Source of the DNA: CBDDFV01 sp965227335
GTDB lineage: Bacteria; Planctomycetota; Phycisphaerae; Phycisphaerales; SM1A02
DNA length: 64,000 bases
Reading direction: 5' to 3'
Assembly: GCA_965227335.1 (NCBI GenBank)
Contig: CBDDFV010000001.1
Span: 1,054,001 to 1,118,000 of the forward strand
Part shown: piece by piece, positions 35,615-43,150 of the stretch
Layout: every line of letters starts with the position of its first letter
Position numbering within the stretch: the stretch's first letter is position 1
Translations under genes and position numbers: made by a program
Notes under the pieces: generated by a model
Told to the model about the DNA's origin: nothing
The model's database searches: none
Seen by the model: the letters and a program-made list of their open reading frames with translations, nothing else

Positions 35615-35655
35615 ACGCACGCGACCCCTCTCCCGGGTCGCGTGCGTCGTTTTCC
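35615..35655 (+). terminator. Rho-independent terminator
   Basis: ACGCACGCGACCC (35615-35627) and GGGTCGCGTGCGT (35635-35647) form a perfect 13-bp stem with a seven-base loop, followed by CGTTTTCC. It ends the transcript of the P-domain protein gene. Confidence 0.85.
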
Positions 35656-35736
35656 CCCCGGGCCGGGCCGGGGCCCGCACCGGCGGAAATATGAAGTCGC
35701 CGCTGGCGTCACGAACCCCCGGCAAGTACCATCTGA

Positions 35737-35757
35737 CAGATACATATCTGAAAGATA
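35737..35757. promoter_or_regulatory. Candidate PadR operator
   Basis: CAGATA-CA-TATCTG (35737-35750) is a perfect palindrome. Its right arm is reused in a second inverted repeat TATCT-GAA-AGATA (35745-35757). The element ends four bases before the PadR start codon and is conspicuously AT-rich against the local background. This is where an autoregulating PadR repressor would bind. Confidence 0.6.
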
Positions 35758-35761
35758 TAGT

Positions 35762-36343
35762 ATGGCGAGAGAGAATCGGACGCGCTACGCGGTGCTGGGC
35801 ATGCTGATGTCGGGCCCGAAATCGGGCTACGACCTCAAGCGGGAGTTCGAGGAGCGGATCGGACACTTCTGGAGCGAGAGTCTCGGCCAGATCTATCCGA
35901 CCCTCCATCGACTGCACGATGAGGGCATGGTTTCCGCACGCGTGCGGCGGGCGAAGGGCCGGCCGGAACGGAAGGTCTATCGCATCACCGTTCGAGGCCG
36001 CGAGGCGTTCCGGGCCTGGCTGGAGCAGCCTCCCGGCCCGACCCGCGTGCGGAATGAACTGCTGCTGAAGATCTTCTTCGGGCCCGAGTCGACGCCGGAG
36101 CAAGTGCTGACCCATCTCGATCGCTTCGCCGGCGAACAGGAAGAACTCCGCGGGCTGTATCGCTTCTTCGAGGGCGAGATCGAACGCCTCGCAGCGTCCG
36201 AACTCCAGCGGGAGTACTGGCGGCTGACGCTGTTGTCGGGCCGCCGGGTGAACGAAGCACGCCTGGCGTGGTGTCGCGAGGCGCGAGCCGCCGTCGCCGC
36301 GCTCGCGACCGACGCGGATGTCCGGGCGGGAGATGCATCATGA
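35762..36343 (+). CDS. PadR-family transcriptional regulator
   Basis: This 193-residue protein has an N-terminal winged helix (RYAVLGMLMSGPKSGYDLKR; SLGQIYPTLHRLHDEGMVSA; RKVYRITVRGREAFRAWL) and a C-terminal helical dimerisation domain of the PadR C-terminal type (about 95-180). Only a weak GAAAG lies ahead of the ATG. Its stop overlaps the ATG of the Lnt gene (ATGA), so it is co-transcribed with an envelope enzyme. PadR proteins are usually repressors relieved by a small molecule; the ligand is unknown. The palindrome just upstream suggests autoregulation. Confidence 0.9.
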   Translation: MARENRTRYAVLGMLMSGPKSGYDLKREFEERIGHFWSESLGQIYPTLHRLHDEGMVSARVRRAKGRPERKVYRITVRGREAFRAWLEQPPGPTRVRNELLLKIFFGPESTPEQVLTHLDRFAGEQEELRGLYRFFEGEIERLAASELQREYWRLTLLSGRRVNEARLAWCREARAAVAALATDADVRAGDAS

Positions 36344-37845
36344 CGAACGATCCACCCCGACCCGTCCCGGCCCTGCTGCTGCTCCTGATCGGCGGACTCG
36401 GCCTCGCCTTCGGACAGGGACACTGGCCCAACGGGGCGGCGATCATCGTCGGCGTCATCTGCGTCCAGCGGGGCTTCCGGATCGCGCGCCCGGTCATTGC
36501 GGCCCCGATCTTCATCGGTCTGCACGTCCTCGTCTGGGAGTGGGCGTACGCGGGCATGGTCCCGCTCCCGTCCGCCGCGCGGCTGGGCATGGAGGCCGGC
36601 GTCTCGACGCTGCTTGCCCTGGTCTTCGTGCTTGATCGCGCGATCGCGCGTCGGCGGCCTGGTCTGGCGTCGACGCTCGTGCTGCCGTGCGGCTGGGTCG
36701 CCTTCGATCTCGTGTCCGCACGGCTGAGTCCGGGCGGGACGTGGGGCAGCATCGCGTACAGCTTCGTCGACGTCGACGTGATCGCGCAGATCGCCTCCGT
36801 GGTCGGATGGACGGGCGTCACATTTCTGGCGGTCTGGCTTGCGTCGGTCATCGGCTGGATCGGCGCGCATCTCGACATGCCGCGCGAGCGACGGCGCGGC
36901 GTCATCGCGGCAGCGATCGTCAGCGCCCTCGTCTTCGGGCTTGGCGTCTGGCGTCTCCATCCCGTTTCCGCCGGGCCGACTGTCCGCGTCGCCTGTGTGG
37001 TCCCGCCCGCGATCTTCACGGATGAGGCCCTCGATGCGCTCTGGGCGTACACGCGAGGCGTCGAACGACCCGCCGCGTCGATCGCCCTCGCCCAGACCCG
37101 GATCCGGACTTCGATGGACGAGCACTTCTCGCTGGTCGAGGCCGCCGCGGACGCCGGCGCACAGCTCATCGTCTGGCCCGAGGCCAACCCCGCCATCACC
37201 GACGCGGAGGAGCCGCTCTGGATCGATCGTGCGCGCACGACCGCGCAGACGCGCGGCGTGTTCATCGGCATGGGCATGTCGGTCTTCCGCCCGTCCAGCG
37301 GGCAGCCGGCGCTGAACAAGTTCGTCCTCGTCGACCCGACGGGCGCCATCGTCATCAACTTCCTGAAGGCGACGCGGACGCCGGGCGCGGGCCACGTGGC
37401 GGGCGACGGTCGTCTGCCGGTGATCGACACGTCGATCGGGCGGCTGACGTCCGCGATCTGTTTCGATCTTGACTTTCCGCATCTCATCGGCCAGGCCGGC
37501 GCGGCCGAAACGGACCTCCTGCTCGCGCCGTCGAACGACTGGACCGAGGCCCGTGCAACGCACGCCCGCATGGCGCGGCTGCGGGCGATCGAGCAGGGCG
37601 TCGCGCTCGTGCGCCCGACCAAGGACGGCGTGTCGATCGTCGCGGACGCCCTCGGTCGGGTGCGCGGCAGTCTGATGCTCGATGACAATGAAACGGGCGC
37701 GATGGTCACGGAAGTTCCCGTGCGACGCCGCGCAACGGTCTACGCGACCATCGGCGACGGATTTGCCTGGCTGTGCGTATCGGGGCTGGCTATTCTCGGA
37801 GTGTGGGCGAGGGCGGCGCCGCGGGCTGCGGCGGGCCCTCGTTGA
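36340..37845 (+). CDS. lnt: Apolipoprotein N-acyltransferase
   Basis: This 501-residue inner-membrane protein begins MTNDPPRPVPALLLLLIGGL and overlaps the padR stop. The first 205 residues form about six membrane helices. A periplasmic nitrilase-like domain follows with the catalytic triad Glu281 (VWPEANP), Lys343 (NFLKATRTPG) and Cys374 (SAICFDLDFP). One more hydrophobic helix ends the protein (ATIGDGFAWLCVSGLAILGV). Length and order match Lnt, which adds the third acyl chain to lipoproteins. Control by a co-transcribed PadR is unusual for a housekeeping gene, so this may be a second, specialised copy. Confidence 0.85.
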   Translation: MTNDPPRPVPALLLLLIGGLGLAFGQGHWPNGAAIIVGVICVQRGFRIARPVIAAPIFIGLHVLVWEWAYAGMVPLPSAARLGMEAGVSTLLALVFVLDRAIARRRPGLASTLVLPCGWVAFDLVSARLSPGGTWGSIAYSFVDVDVIAQIASVVGWTGVTFLAVWLASVIGWIGAHLDMPRERRRGVIAAAIVSALVFGLGVWRLHPVSAGPTVRVACVVPPAIFTDEALDALWAYTRGVERPAASIALAQTRIRTSMDEHFSLVEAAADAGAQLIVWPEANPAITDAEEPLWIDRARTTAQTRGVFIGMGMSVFRPSSGQPALNKFVLVDPTGAIVINFLKATRTPGAGHVAGDGRLPVIDTSIGRLTSAICFDLDFPHLIGQAGAAETDLLLAPSNDWTEARATHARMARLRAIEQGVALVRPTKDGVSIVADALGRVRGSLMLDDNETGAMVTEVPVRRRATVYATIGDGFAWLCVSGLAILGVWARAAPRAAAGPR

Positions 37846-37871
37846 AATCGCTGTCTCCTCCGAGTCATCGC

Positions 37872-38657
37872 ATGCATTCTGTCTGGCGTCCCGCTCCGAA
37901 ACCGTTGTCCGGCGTGCTCGCCGGCATCTGGTCCGTGCGCGCCGGCGACGAGGCGGATCTGTCGGCCCGGGTGCTTCCCGACGGCTCGACGTTCCTTGTG
38001 TTTCATCGCGACGGCGCGACGTTGCGCTCGCGGGATGTGGAGGGATGCTGGGCGTCCACCGCGGTGTGCGGCCCTCGTTCCGGACCGCTTGACTTCACGC
38101 TCGGGGCGAGCGATGAAATCCTCATCGTGCAGTTGCAGCCCGCCGGCGCCGCGCGGGTGCTCGGCGTCGCCATGTCGTCCCTCGCCGATGCATGCCACGC
38201 GCTGGACGACGTTGTCGGCGCGCTGCCCGGCGAGCTCCTCGACGGCGCCCTCGGCGGCGCGGGCGCAGGCGGCGCGACGGCGATCGAACGATGGCTGCTC
38301 GCACGGGTCCGGGAACGCGGCTCCTCACCCGGTATCGTCGACGCCATGATCCGGACCGTGGATGCGCACGCGGGCGGCGTCCGCATCGATGCGCTGGCGG
38401 CGGACTTCGCGCTGTCGCGGCGTCATCTCGGGCGGATCATGAACGATCACATCGGCTACGCGCCCAAGCTCTTCGCCCGGATCACCCGCTTCGATCACGC
38501 GGTGAGCCTCGGACGGAGCCAGCCCCGGACGCCGTGGGCGCGTATCGCGATCGACGCAGGGTACAGCGACCAGGCCCACATGACGCGTGAGTTCGCGGCC
38601 CTCGGGGGCGTGCGTCCGAGCGACCTCCGGGGCCCCGCCGCCGCCCTGATCTGGTAG
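37872..38657 (+). CDS. AraC-family transcriptional regulator
   Basis: This 261-residue protein has the ATG at 37872, 26 bases after lnt. The N-terminal half resembles the DUF6597-type sensor seen in many AraC regulators (VLPDGSTFLVFHRDGATL; CGPRSGPLDFTLGASDE). The C-terminal third is the double helix-turn-helix (VRIDALAADFALSRRHLGRI; WARIAIDAGYSDQAHMTRE; GGVRPSDLR). It probably controls a neighbouring gene such as the cupin or esterase gene, but no site could be assigned. Confidence 0.87.
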   Translation: MHSVWRPAPKPLSGVLAGIWSVRAGDEADLSARVLPDGSTFLVFHRDGATLRSRDVEGCWASTAVCGPRSGPLDFTLGASDEILIVQLQPAGAARVLGVAMSSLADACHALDDVVGALPGELLDGALGGAGAGGATAIERWLLARVRERGSSPGIVDAMIRTVDAHAGGVRIDALAADFALSRRHLGRIMNDHIGYAPKLFARITRFDHAVSLGRSQPRTPWARIAIDAGYSDQAHMTREFAALGGVRPSDLRGPAAALIW

Positions 38658-38746
38658 ATGTCCCATTCGTTCAAGATCCGGCGGGAACCGGGTTTTAGAG
38701 TTGAATGCGAGGCTCAGGTCGGGCCTCTTGTTCAAGGAGATACCGC

Positions 38747-39529
38747 ATGACGATCCCCACGCTCGCCCTTACCGCTCTTGTCGCGTTTCAGCCCGCCGTC
38801 GAGGACCGCCCGCCGCCCCCGAGCGCGGCGGAGATCATCACGTCCTACGTCGAAGACTTCCGTTCCGATCGCTTCGCATCGAGCCCGATGCACTTCGGCG
38901 TCCGGGTCCCGGGAGAAGGCGAGTGGCACGTGCACGTCACGGGCGAGAAGACCGACGCCGGCTGGGACGTGCGCCTCGCCGACGGTCCGCCCCCGACGCC
39001 GACGTTCATCTACCGCATCGAGCCCGACACGCTGCGGGCGATCGATCGCGGCGTGCTCAACCCGCTGACCGCGCAGGGAAAGGCGTTCAGCGGCGACTAC
39101 ACGCCGATGAGCATCGTGCAGATGGAGGGATACGCGCCGACCATGGCGGAGTACGCCGCGGTGAATCCTTTCTCGTTCCACTTCTGGACCCGCGGGTTCC
39201 CCGAAGTCATTCCCTTCGGCGAGGGTCTGACCCGCGAAGCGCACGGGGCGGACTTCGTCGCGTTCTACTACCAGACGGGACTGCGCACGGTGTGGACGCG
39301 GATCCGGCCCGGCGGCCGCGTGCGCGACGATCCGCGCGAGCAGGCGATGCCGTTCCCGATGCTGATCATCGGCGTGAACGGCGTGGCCGAGGGCGAGGTC
39401 GACGGCGTGCGGGTCACGCTGCCGGAAGGACACGCCGTGTTCGTGCCGCCGCACGCGCCGCACGTCTGGTGGAATGACACGGACACGCCGGCGGAGGCGA
39501 TCCTGGTGATGTTCGGCGAAGGCGCGTGA
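38747..39529 (+). CDS. Cupin-domain protein with probable signal sequence
   Basis: AAGGAGAT precedes the ATG at 38747; 260 residues. The N-terminus (MTIPTLALTALVAFQPA) is a short hydrophobic, signal-like segment. Residues 20-110 form an unrecognised domain with a beta-rich HFGVRVPGEGEWHVHVTGEK stretch, similar in style to SCP2-like lipid-binding domains. The C-terminal 100 residues have a cupin pattern (TRIRPGGRVRDD; GVRVTLPEGHAVFVPPHAPH; WWNDTDTPAEAILVMFGEG). It may bind a small molecule or metal outside the cytoplasm. It lies downstream of the AraC regulator in the same direction, with about 90 bases between. Confidence 0.75.
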   Translation: MTIPTLALTALVAFQPAVEDRPPPPSAAEIITSYVEDFRSDRFASSPMHFGVRVPGEGEWHVHVTGEKTDAGWDVRLADGPPPTPTFIYRIEPDTLRAIDRGVLNPLTAQGKAFSGDYTPMSIVQMEGYAPTMAEYAAVNPFSFHFWTRGFPEVIPFGEGLTREAHGADFVAFYYQTGLRTVWTRIRPGGRVRDDPREQAMPFPMLIIGVNGVAEGEVDGVRVTLPEGHAVFVPPHAPHVWWNDTDTPAEAILVMFGEGA

Positions 39530-39629
39530 ACGCAGGAGGGCGGCGTCGATTCGGATCGCGGCTTCCGATTGTGCGGGCGTCCGCGTCCGGCTCTTCCTAG
39601 ACTGGGGTGATCCCCTGGAGGAGCGTCCC

Positions 39630-40781
39630 ATGCTGAATCGATTCGCCGCCCACGTCTTCGTGCCCGTTGTCATGATGTCCGCGACCAGCGCGGTCGGTCA
39701 GCCGCTCGAAGGCGACCGTCTGGACGACATCCTTGAGTTTCAGCAGCGGGTCGCCGATGCGCTGCCGACGCCGCGCCCCCCGGCGGCGGACACGGGCGGG
39801 CCGGATGCGTTCGTCGATTTCGGGCGCGGCCCGCTGCCGATTCACGTGCCCGCTGCGTACGACGGCTCGTCGCCGACGCCCCTGGTGATCGCGTTGCACG
39901 GCTACATGACGAGCGGGCCGGAGATCGAGGCGTGGTTCCAGTTCGCATCGCTCGTCGACGAGTACGAGTTCCTTTATCTGTACCCGACGGGCGAGACGGA
40001 TTTCTTCGGCCTCGAGTACTGGAACGCCACCGATGCATGCTGTGATCTCTTCGGCGGCGGGGCGGACGATTCCGGCTATCTCCGCGGGATCATCGACGAG
40101 ATGCAGCGTCTCTACAACGTCGATCCCCGACGGATCCACTTCGTCGGTCACTCCAACGGCGGCTTCATGTCCTACCGGATGGCGTGCGATCACGCCGACG
40201 TCGTCGCATCGATCGCCAGCCTCGCCGGCGCCACGTTTCTTGACGCGGCCGACTGCACGCCGGCCAATCCCGTCCATGTGCTCCAGATTCACGGAACGAA
40301 CGACAGCGTCATCGACTACGACGGCGGCTGCATCGTCTTCGGCGGCTGCTACCCCGGGGCCGTGCAGACGGCGGAGACATGGGCCGCGTACGACGGCTGC
40401 GCGACCGTCGGCGCACCGTCGCCCGACATGCTCGACCTCGACGCGACCATCCCCGGGGCCGAGTCCACCGTGGTGGAGTATCTCACCGACTGCGCGGCGG
40501 GCGGCTCCGCGGCGTTGTGGACCATCCCGGGCGGTCCGCATTCACCCCAGCTCTCCGCCGACTTCAGCCCGCTGGTGATCGAGTACCTGCTGGACCATCC
40601 GAAACCCGCGCTCTGTCCGGCGGATCTTGACGGCGACGATGCGGTGGGCAGCGCGGATCTCGCAGCGCTGCTCAGCGCCTGGGGGCCGTGCGCGGGATGC
40701 GCGGCGGATCTCGACGGCGACGGGGCGGTCGGCGCATCTGATCTCGCCGCGCTGCTGGGAGCGTGGGGATCCTGTCGCTGA
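39630..40781 (+). CDS. Secreted PHB-depolymerase/feruloyl-esterase-like hydrolase with dockerin-like tail
   Basis: This 383-residue protein has SD GGAGGAG. The signal peptide ends near residue 23 (SAVGQ). The esterase domain runs from about 55 to 320: oxyanion region LVIALHGYMTSG, nucleophile elbow VGHSNGGFMSY (Ser in GHSNG), and LQIHGTNDSVIDYDGG carrying the likely Asp. A late histidine (PGGPHSPQL) completes a Ser-Asp-His triad. These are features of the LpqC/feruloyl esterase/PHB depolymerase group. Residues 329-383 are the dockerin-like pair. It probably hydrolyses polyester or ester side chains of plant or algal polymers outside the cell. Confidence 0.87.
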   Translation: MLNRFAAHVFVPVVMMSATSAVGQPLEGDRLDDILEFQQRVADALPTPRPPAADTGGPDAFVDFGRGPLPIHVPAAYDGSSPTPLVIALHGYMTSGPEIEAWFQFASLVDEYEFLYLYPTGETDFFGLEYWNATDACCDLFGGGADDSGYLRGIIDEMQRLYNVDPRRIHFVGHSNGGFMSYRMACDHADVVASIASLAGATFLDAADCTPANPVHVLQIHGTNDSVIDYDGGCIVFGGCYPGAVQTAETWAAYDGCATVGAPSPDMLDLDATIPGAESTVVEYLTDCAAGGSAALWTIPGGPHSPQLSADFSPLVIEYLLDHPKPALCPADLDGDDAVGSADLAALLSAWGPCAGCAADLDGDGAVGASDLAALLGAWGSCR

Positions 40782-40965
40782 CCGGCCGTCACTCCGTCGT
40801 CCACACCCTGGTCAAACGACGTCCAGCCTGCGGGGCACGCCGCGTCGCGGGTGCGGGGCAGCCTCGCCAGTCAGCGGTTGCGGACGCCGCCGGGCGCGGC
40901 GTCCAGGTCCTGGAGGCCGGCGGGGTGCATGATCGTCGCCGCGCCGGTTGATGCGGAGCGGTCGG

Positions 40966-40995
40966 ATGACAGGTCGGCGGGCGGCCCGGTATAGT
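40966..40995 (+). promoter_or_regulatory. Candidate promoter of the PEP-hydrolase operon
   Basis: ATGACA (40966-40971), an 18-base spacer and TATAGT (40990-40995) match sigma-70 boxes at five of six and five of six positions. Transcription would start near 41002, about 27 bases ahead of the proposed ATC start codon. The prediction is by eye only. Confidence 0.45.
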
Positions 40996-41028
40996 CACGG
41001 CTCATCTTTGTGACAGGCGGGTCCCGGC

Positions 41029-41895
41029 ATCATCACGCAACGCATCACGACCGAAGAGATCCTCGCCCGTCTCCGCCGAAAGGTCGAGACGCGCACGCCG
41101 ATCATGATTTCCAGTGCGGGCTCCGGCCTCGTCGCCCGGCTGCTCGAGGCGGCGGGGGCGGACTGCATCAACACCTTCTCCGGCGCGCGGCTTCGCGCCA
41201 ACGGGATGGGCACGATGTCGATGATGTGGCCGATCCTGGACTCCAATCGGCAGACGATGGACTACACCCGCGAGGACATCATGCCCGCCCTCCGCGGGAA
41301 TGCGTTCGTCTGCGCCTGCCTGAACGCCAACGATCCGCTCAAGGACATGCGGATGGTCCTCGACGACTGCCGACGGATGGGCGTGAACTCGGTCAGCAAC
41401 ATCGGCCCGTCCATCAGCTACGTCGACAAGGACAGCGAGATCTTCAAGGTGATGTCGAGCGCCGGCGTCACGCTGCAGAACGAGATCGACATGCTCCGTC
41501 TCGCCCGCGAGGAGATGAACATGGTGTCGATCGGTCTCGCGTTCACGAAGGAGGACTCGCTCGCCGTCGTCGAGGGCGCGCGGCCGCACCTCTTCTGCTA
41601 CCACGCGGGCACCACGAAGGGCGGACTTCGGGGGTACGACCGCGGACTCACGATCGAGGAGACCGCGGAACAGACGGAGGACGTGTACGAGGCGGTGCGG
41701 AAGATCGATCCCGACGTGATGCTCGTCGCCCACGGCGCCGCGATGGAGAACCCCGCGGACGCGCAGTACATGCTGGACCACACAAGCGGGCACGGCTTCT
41801 GGACGGGATCGTCCACGGAGCGGCTGCCGATCGAACGGGCGGTGAGCGCGGCCGCCGCAGAGTTCGCCGCGCTGCGTTTCACCGATTCCGCCTGA
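41029..41895 (+). CDS. PEP-hydrolase-family (TIM-barrel) protein, non-standard start
   Basis: This is a homologue of the phosphoenolpyruvate-hydrolase-like/TIM-barrel signal-transduction family that forms one half of plant Tm-1 proteins. Conserved parts: PIMISSAGSGLVARLLEAAG, FSGARLRANGMGTMSMM, VMLVAHGAAMENPADAQYML. The first ATG is at 41104, but the in-frame codons before it encode ITTEEILARLRRKVETRT, the helix with which the family begins. Between the in-frame TGA at 41011 and 41104 there is no ATG, GTG, TTG or CTG. Translation may begin at ATC (41029), with AGGCGG eight bases ahead, giving 288 residues; the alternative is a shortened 263-residue protein from 41104. It is the first gene of a four-gene operon. 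The reaction is not established for most members. Confidence 0.7.
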   Translation: MITQRITTEEILARLRRKVETRTPIMISSAGSGLVARLLEAAGADCINTFSGARLRANGMGTMSMMWPILDSNRQTMDYTREDIMPALRGNAFVCACLNANDPLKDMRMVLDDCRRMGVNSVSNIGPSISYVDKDSEIFKVMSSAGVTLQNEIDMLRLAREEMNMVSIGLAFTKEDSLAVVEGARPHLFCYHAGTTKGGLRGYDRGLTIEETAEQTEDVYEAVRKIDPDVMLVAHGAAMENPADAQYMLDHTSGHGFWTGSSTERLPIERAVSAAAAEFAALRFTDSA

Positions 41896-41914
41896 GGACC
41901 GTCGGGAGCTGAGC

Positions 41915-43150
41915 ATGAAGAAGAAGACCGTCGCCATCCTCGCCACGCTTGATACGAAGGGGGACGAGGCCGGGTTCCTCCGCGACGAGATCGCATCGCT
42001 CGGCGGCGAGGCGAGACTGTTTGATCTCGGCGTGATGGGCGAACCGGCGATTCCCGCCGACGTCTCCGCGGACGAGATCGCCACGGCGGGGGGGCGGCCG
42101 CTCGCGGACCTGCGCGCCGGCGCCTCCCGTCAGGACGCCGCGCCGGTGATGGCGGCGGGCGTCCGACGAATCCTGCTCGACGCTGTCGAGTGCGGCGAGG
42201 TGCACGCGGTTCTCGGCCTCGGCGGCACCCAGGGCACGTCGCTCTGCGGCGACATCATGCAGGGTCTGCCGTACGGCCTCCCCAAGATCATCCTCTCCAC
42301 GTCTGCGTCGGGCGACACGTCGCCCTTCGTCGGGGTGAAGGACATCACGATGATGTTCGCGGTGGCGGACATCCTCGGTCTCAATCCGTTCATGCGCACG
42401 ATGCTGAGCAACGCCGCGGGGGCCGCGCTCGGCATGGCGCAGACCGAGCGCGATCCCGCGCCGGGCGGCGACAGCAAGGGCACGATCGCGATGACCAACC
42501 TCGGCGTGCTCACGCAGGGCTCGATGCACGCGATCGAGAAGTTCCACGAGGCGGGCTACGAGGTCATCACGTTCCACGCCATCGGGGCCGGCGGCCGCGC
42601 GATGGAGCAGATGATGCGGGAAGGCGTCATTACCGGCGTCTTCGACTACGCGCTCGGCGAGATCGCGGACTGGGTCTTCGACGGTCTTCGCGCGGCGGAC
42701 GAGCAGCGTCTGAAGACGGCGGGCGAGCTGGGCCTGCCGCAGGTCGTCTGTCCGGGCGGGGCCGAGCACATCGGCCTGCTCCTCCACACGCCGAACGAAC
42801 CGCCGGACGCCTACAAGGACCATGTCTACACCTTCCACTCGCCCGTCGTGTTCGCGCCCCGGCTGAACGACGAAGAGATCACCCGCGTCGCGCACGAGAT
42901 CACGAAACGACTCGGGGCGAGTCGCGAGAAGACGGTGTTCATGATCCCGAAGAAAGGCGTCAGTCGGTATTCCGTCGCGGGCGGACCGCTGGAGAACCCG
43001 GCGAACGATGCGGTGTTCTTCGAGGCCCTGCGGTCGACGATGCCGGCCGCGGTGGAGCTGCGGGAACTCGACTGCGCGGCGGAGGACGACGCGTTCGTCG
43101 ACGAGGCCGTTCGCACGCTCATTGATCTCATTGAGGACGGCGGCGCATGA
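41915..43150 (+). CDS. Tm-1-like (UPF0261) ATP-binding protein
   Basis: This 411-residue cytoplasmic protein (start MKKKTVAILATLDTKGDEAG, SD GGAG) is of the UPF0261/Tm-1-like family. Conserved stretches include VLGLGGTQGTSLC, LPKIILSTSASGDTSPF, GVKDITMMFAVADI and FHAIGAGGRAMEQMM. In the plant Tm-1 protein this domain is fused to the PEP-hydrolase-like domain; here the two are adjacent genes 19 bases apart. Bacterial pairs occur beside sugar-acid catabolic genes, so an acyl-CoA- or ATP-linked step in carbohydrate breakdown is plausible but unproven. The end overlaps the next start by four bases. Confidence 0.87.
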   Translation: MKKKTVAILATLDTKGDEAGFLRDEIASLGGEARLFDLGVMGEPAIPADVSADEIATAGGRPLADLRAGASRQDAAPVMAAGVRRILLDAVECGEVHAVLGLGGTQGTSLCGDIMQGLPYGLPKIILSTSASGDTSPFVGVKDITMMFAVADILGLNPFMRTMLSNAAGAALGMAQTERDPAPGGDSKGTIAMTNLGVLTQGSMHAIEKFHEAGYEVITFHAIGAGGRAMEQMMREGVITGVFDYALGEIADWVFDGLRAADEQRLKTAGELGLPQVVCPGGAEHIGLLLHTPNEPPDAYKDHVYTFHSPVVFAPRLNDEEITRVAHEITKRLGASREKTVFMIPKKGVSRYSVAGGPLENPANDAVFFEALRSTMPAAVELRELDCAAEDDAFVDEAVRTLIDLIEDGGA

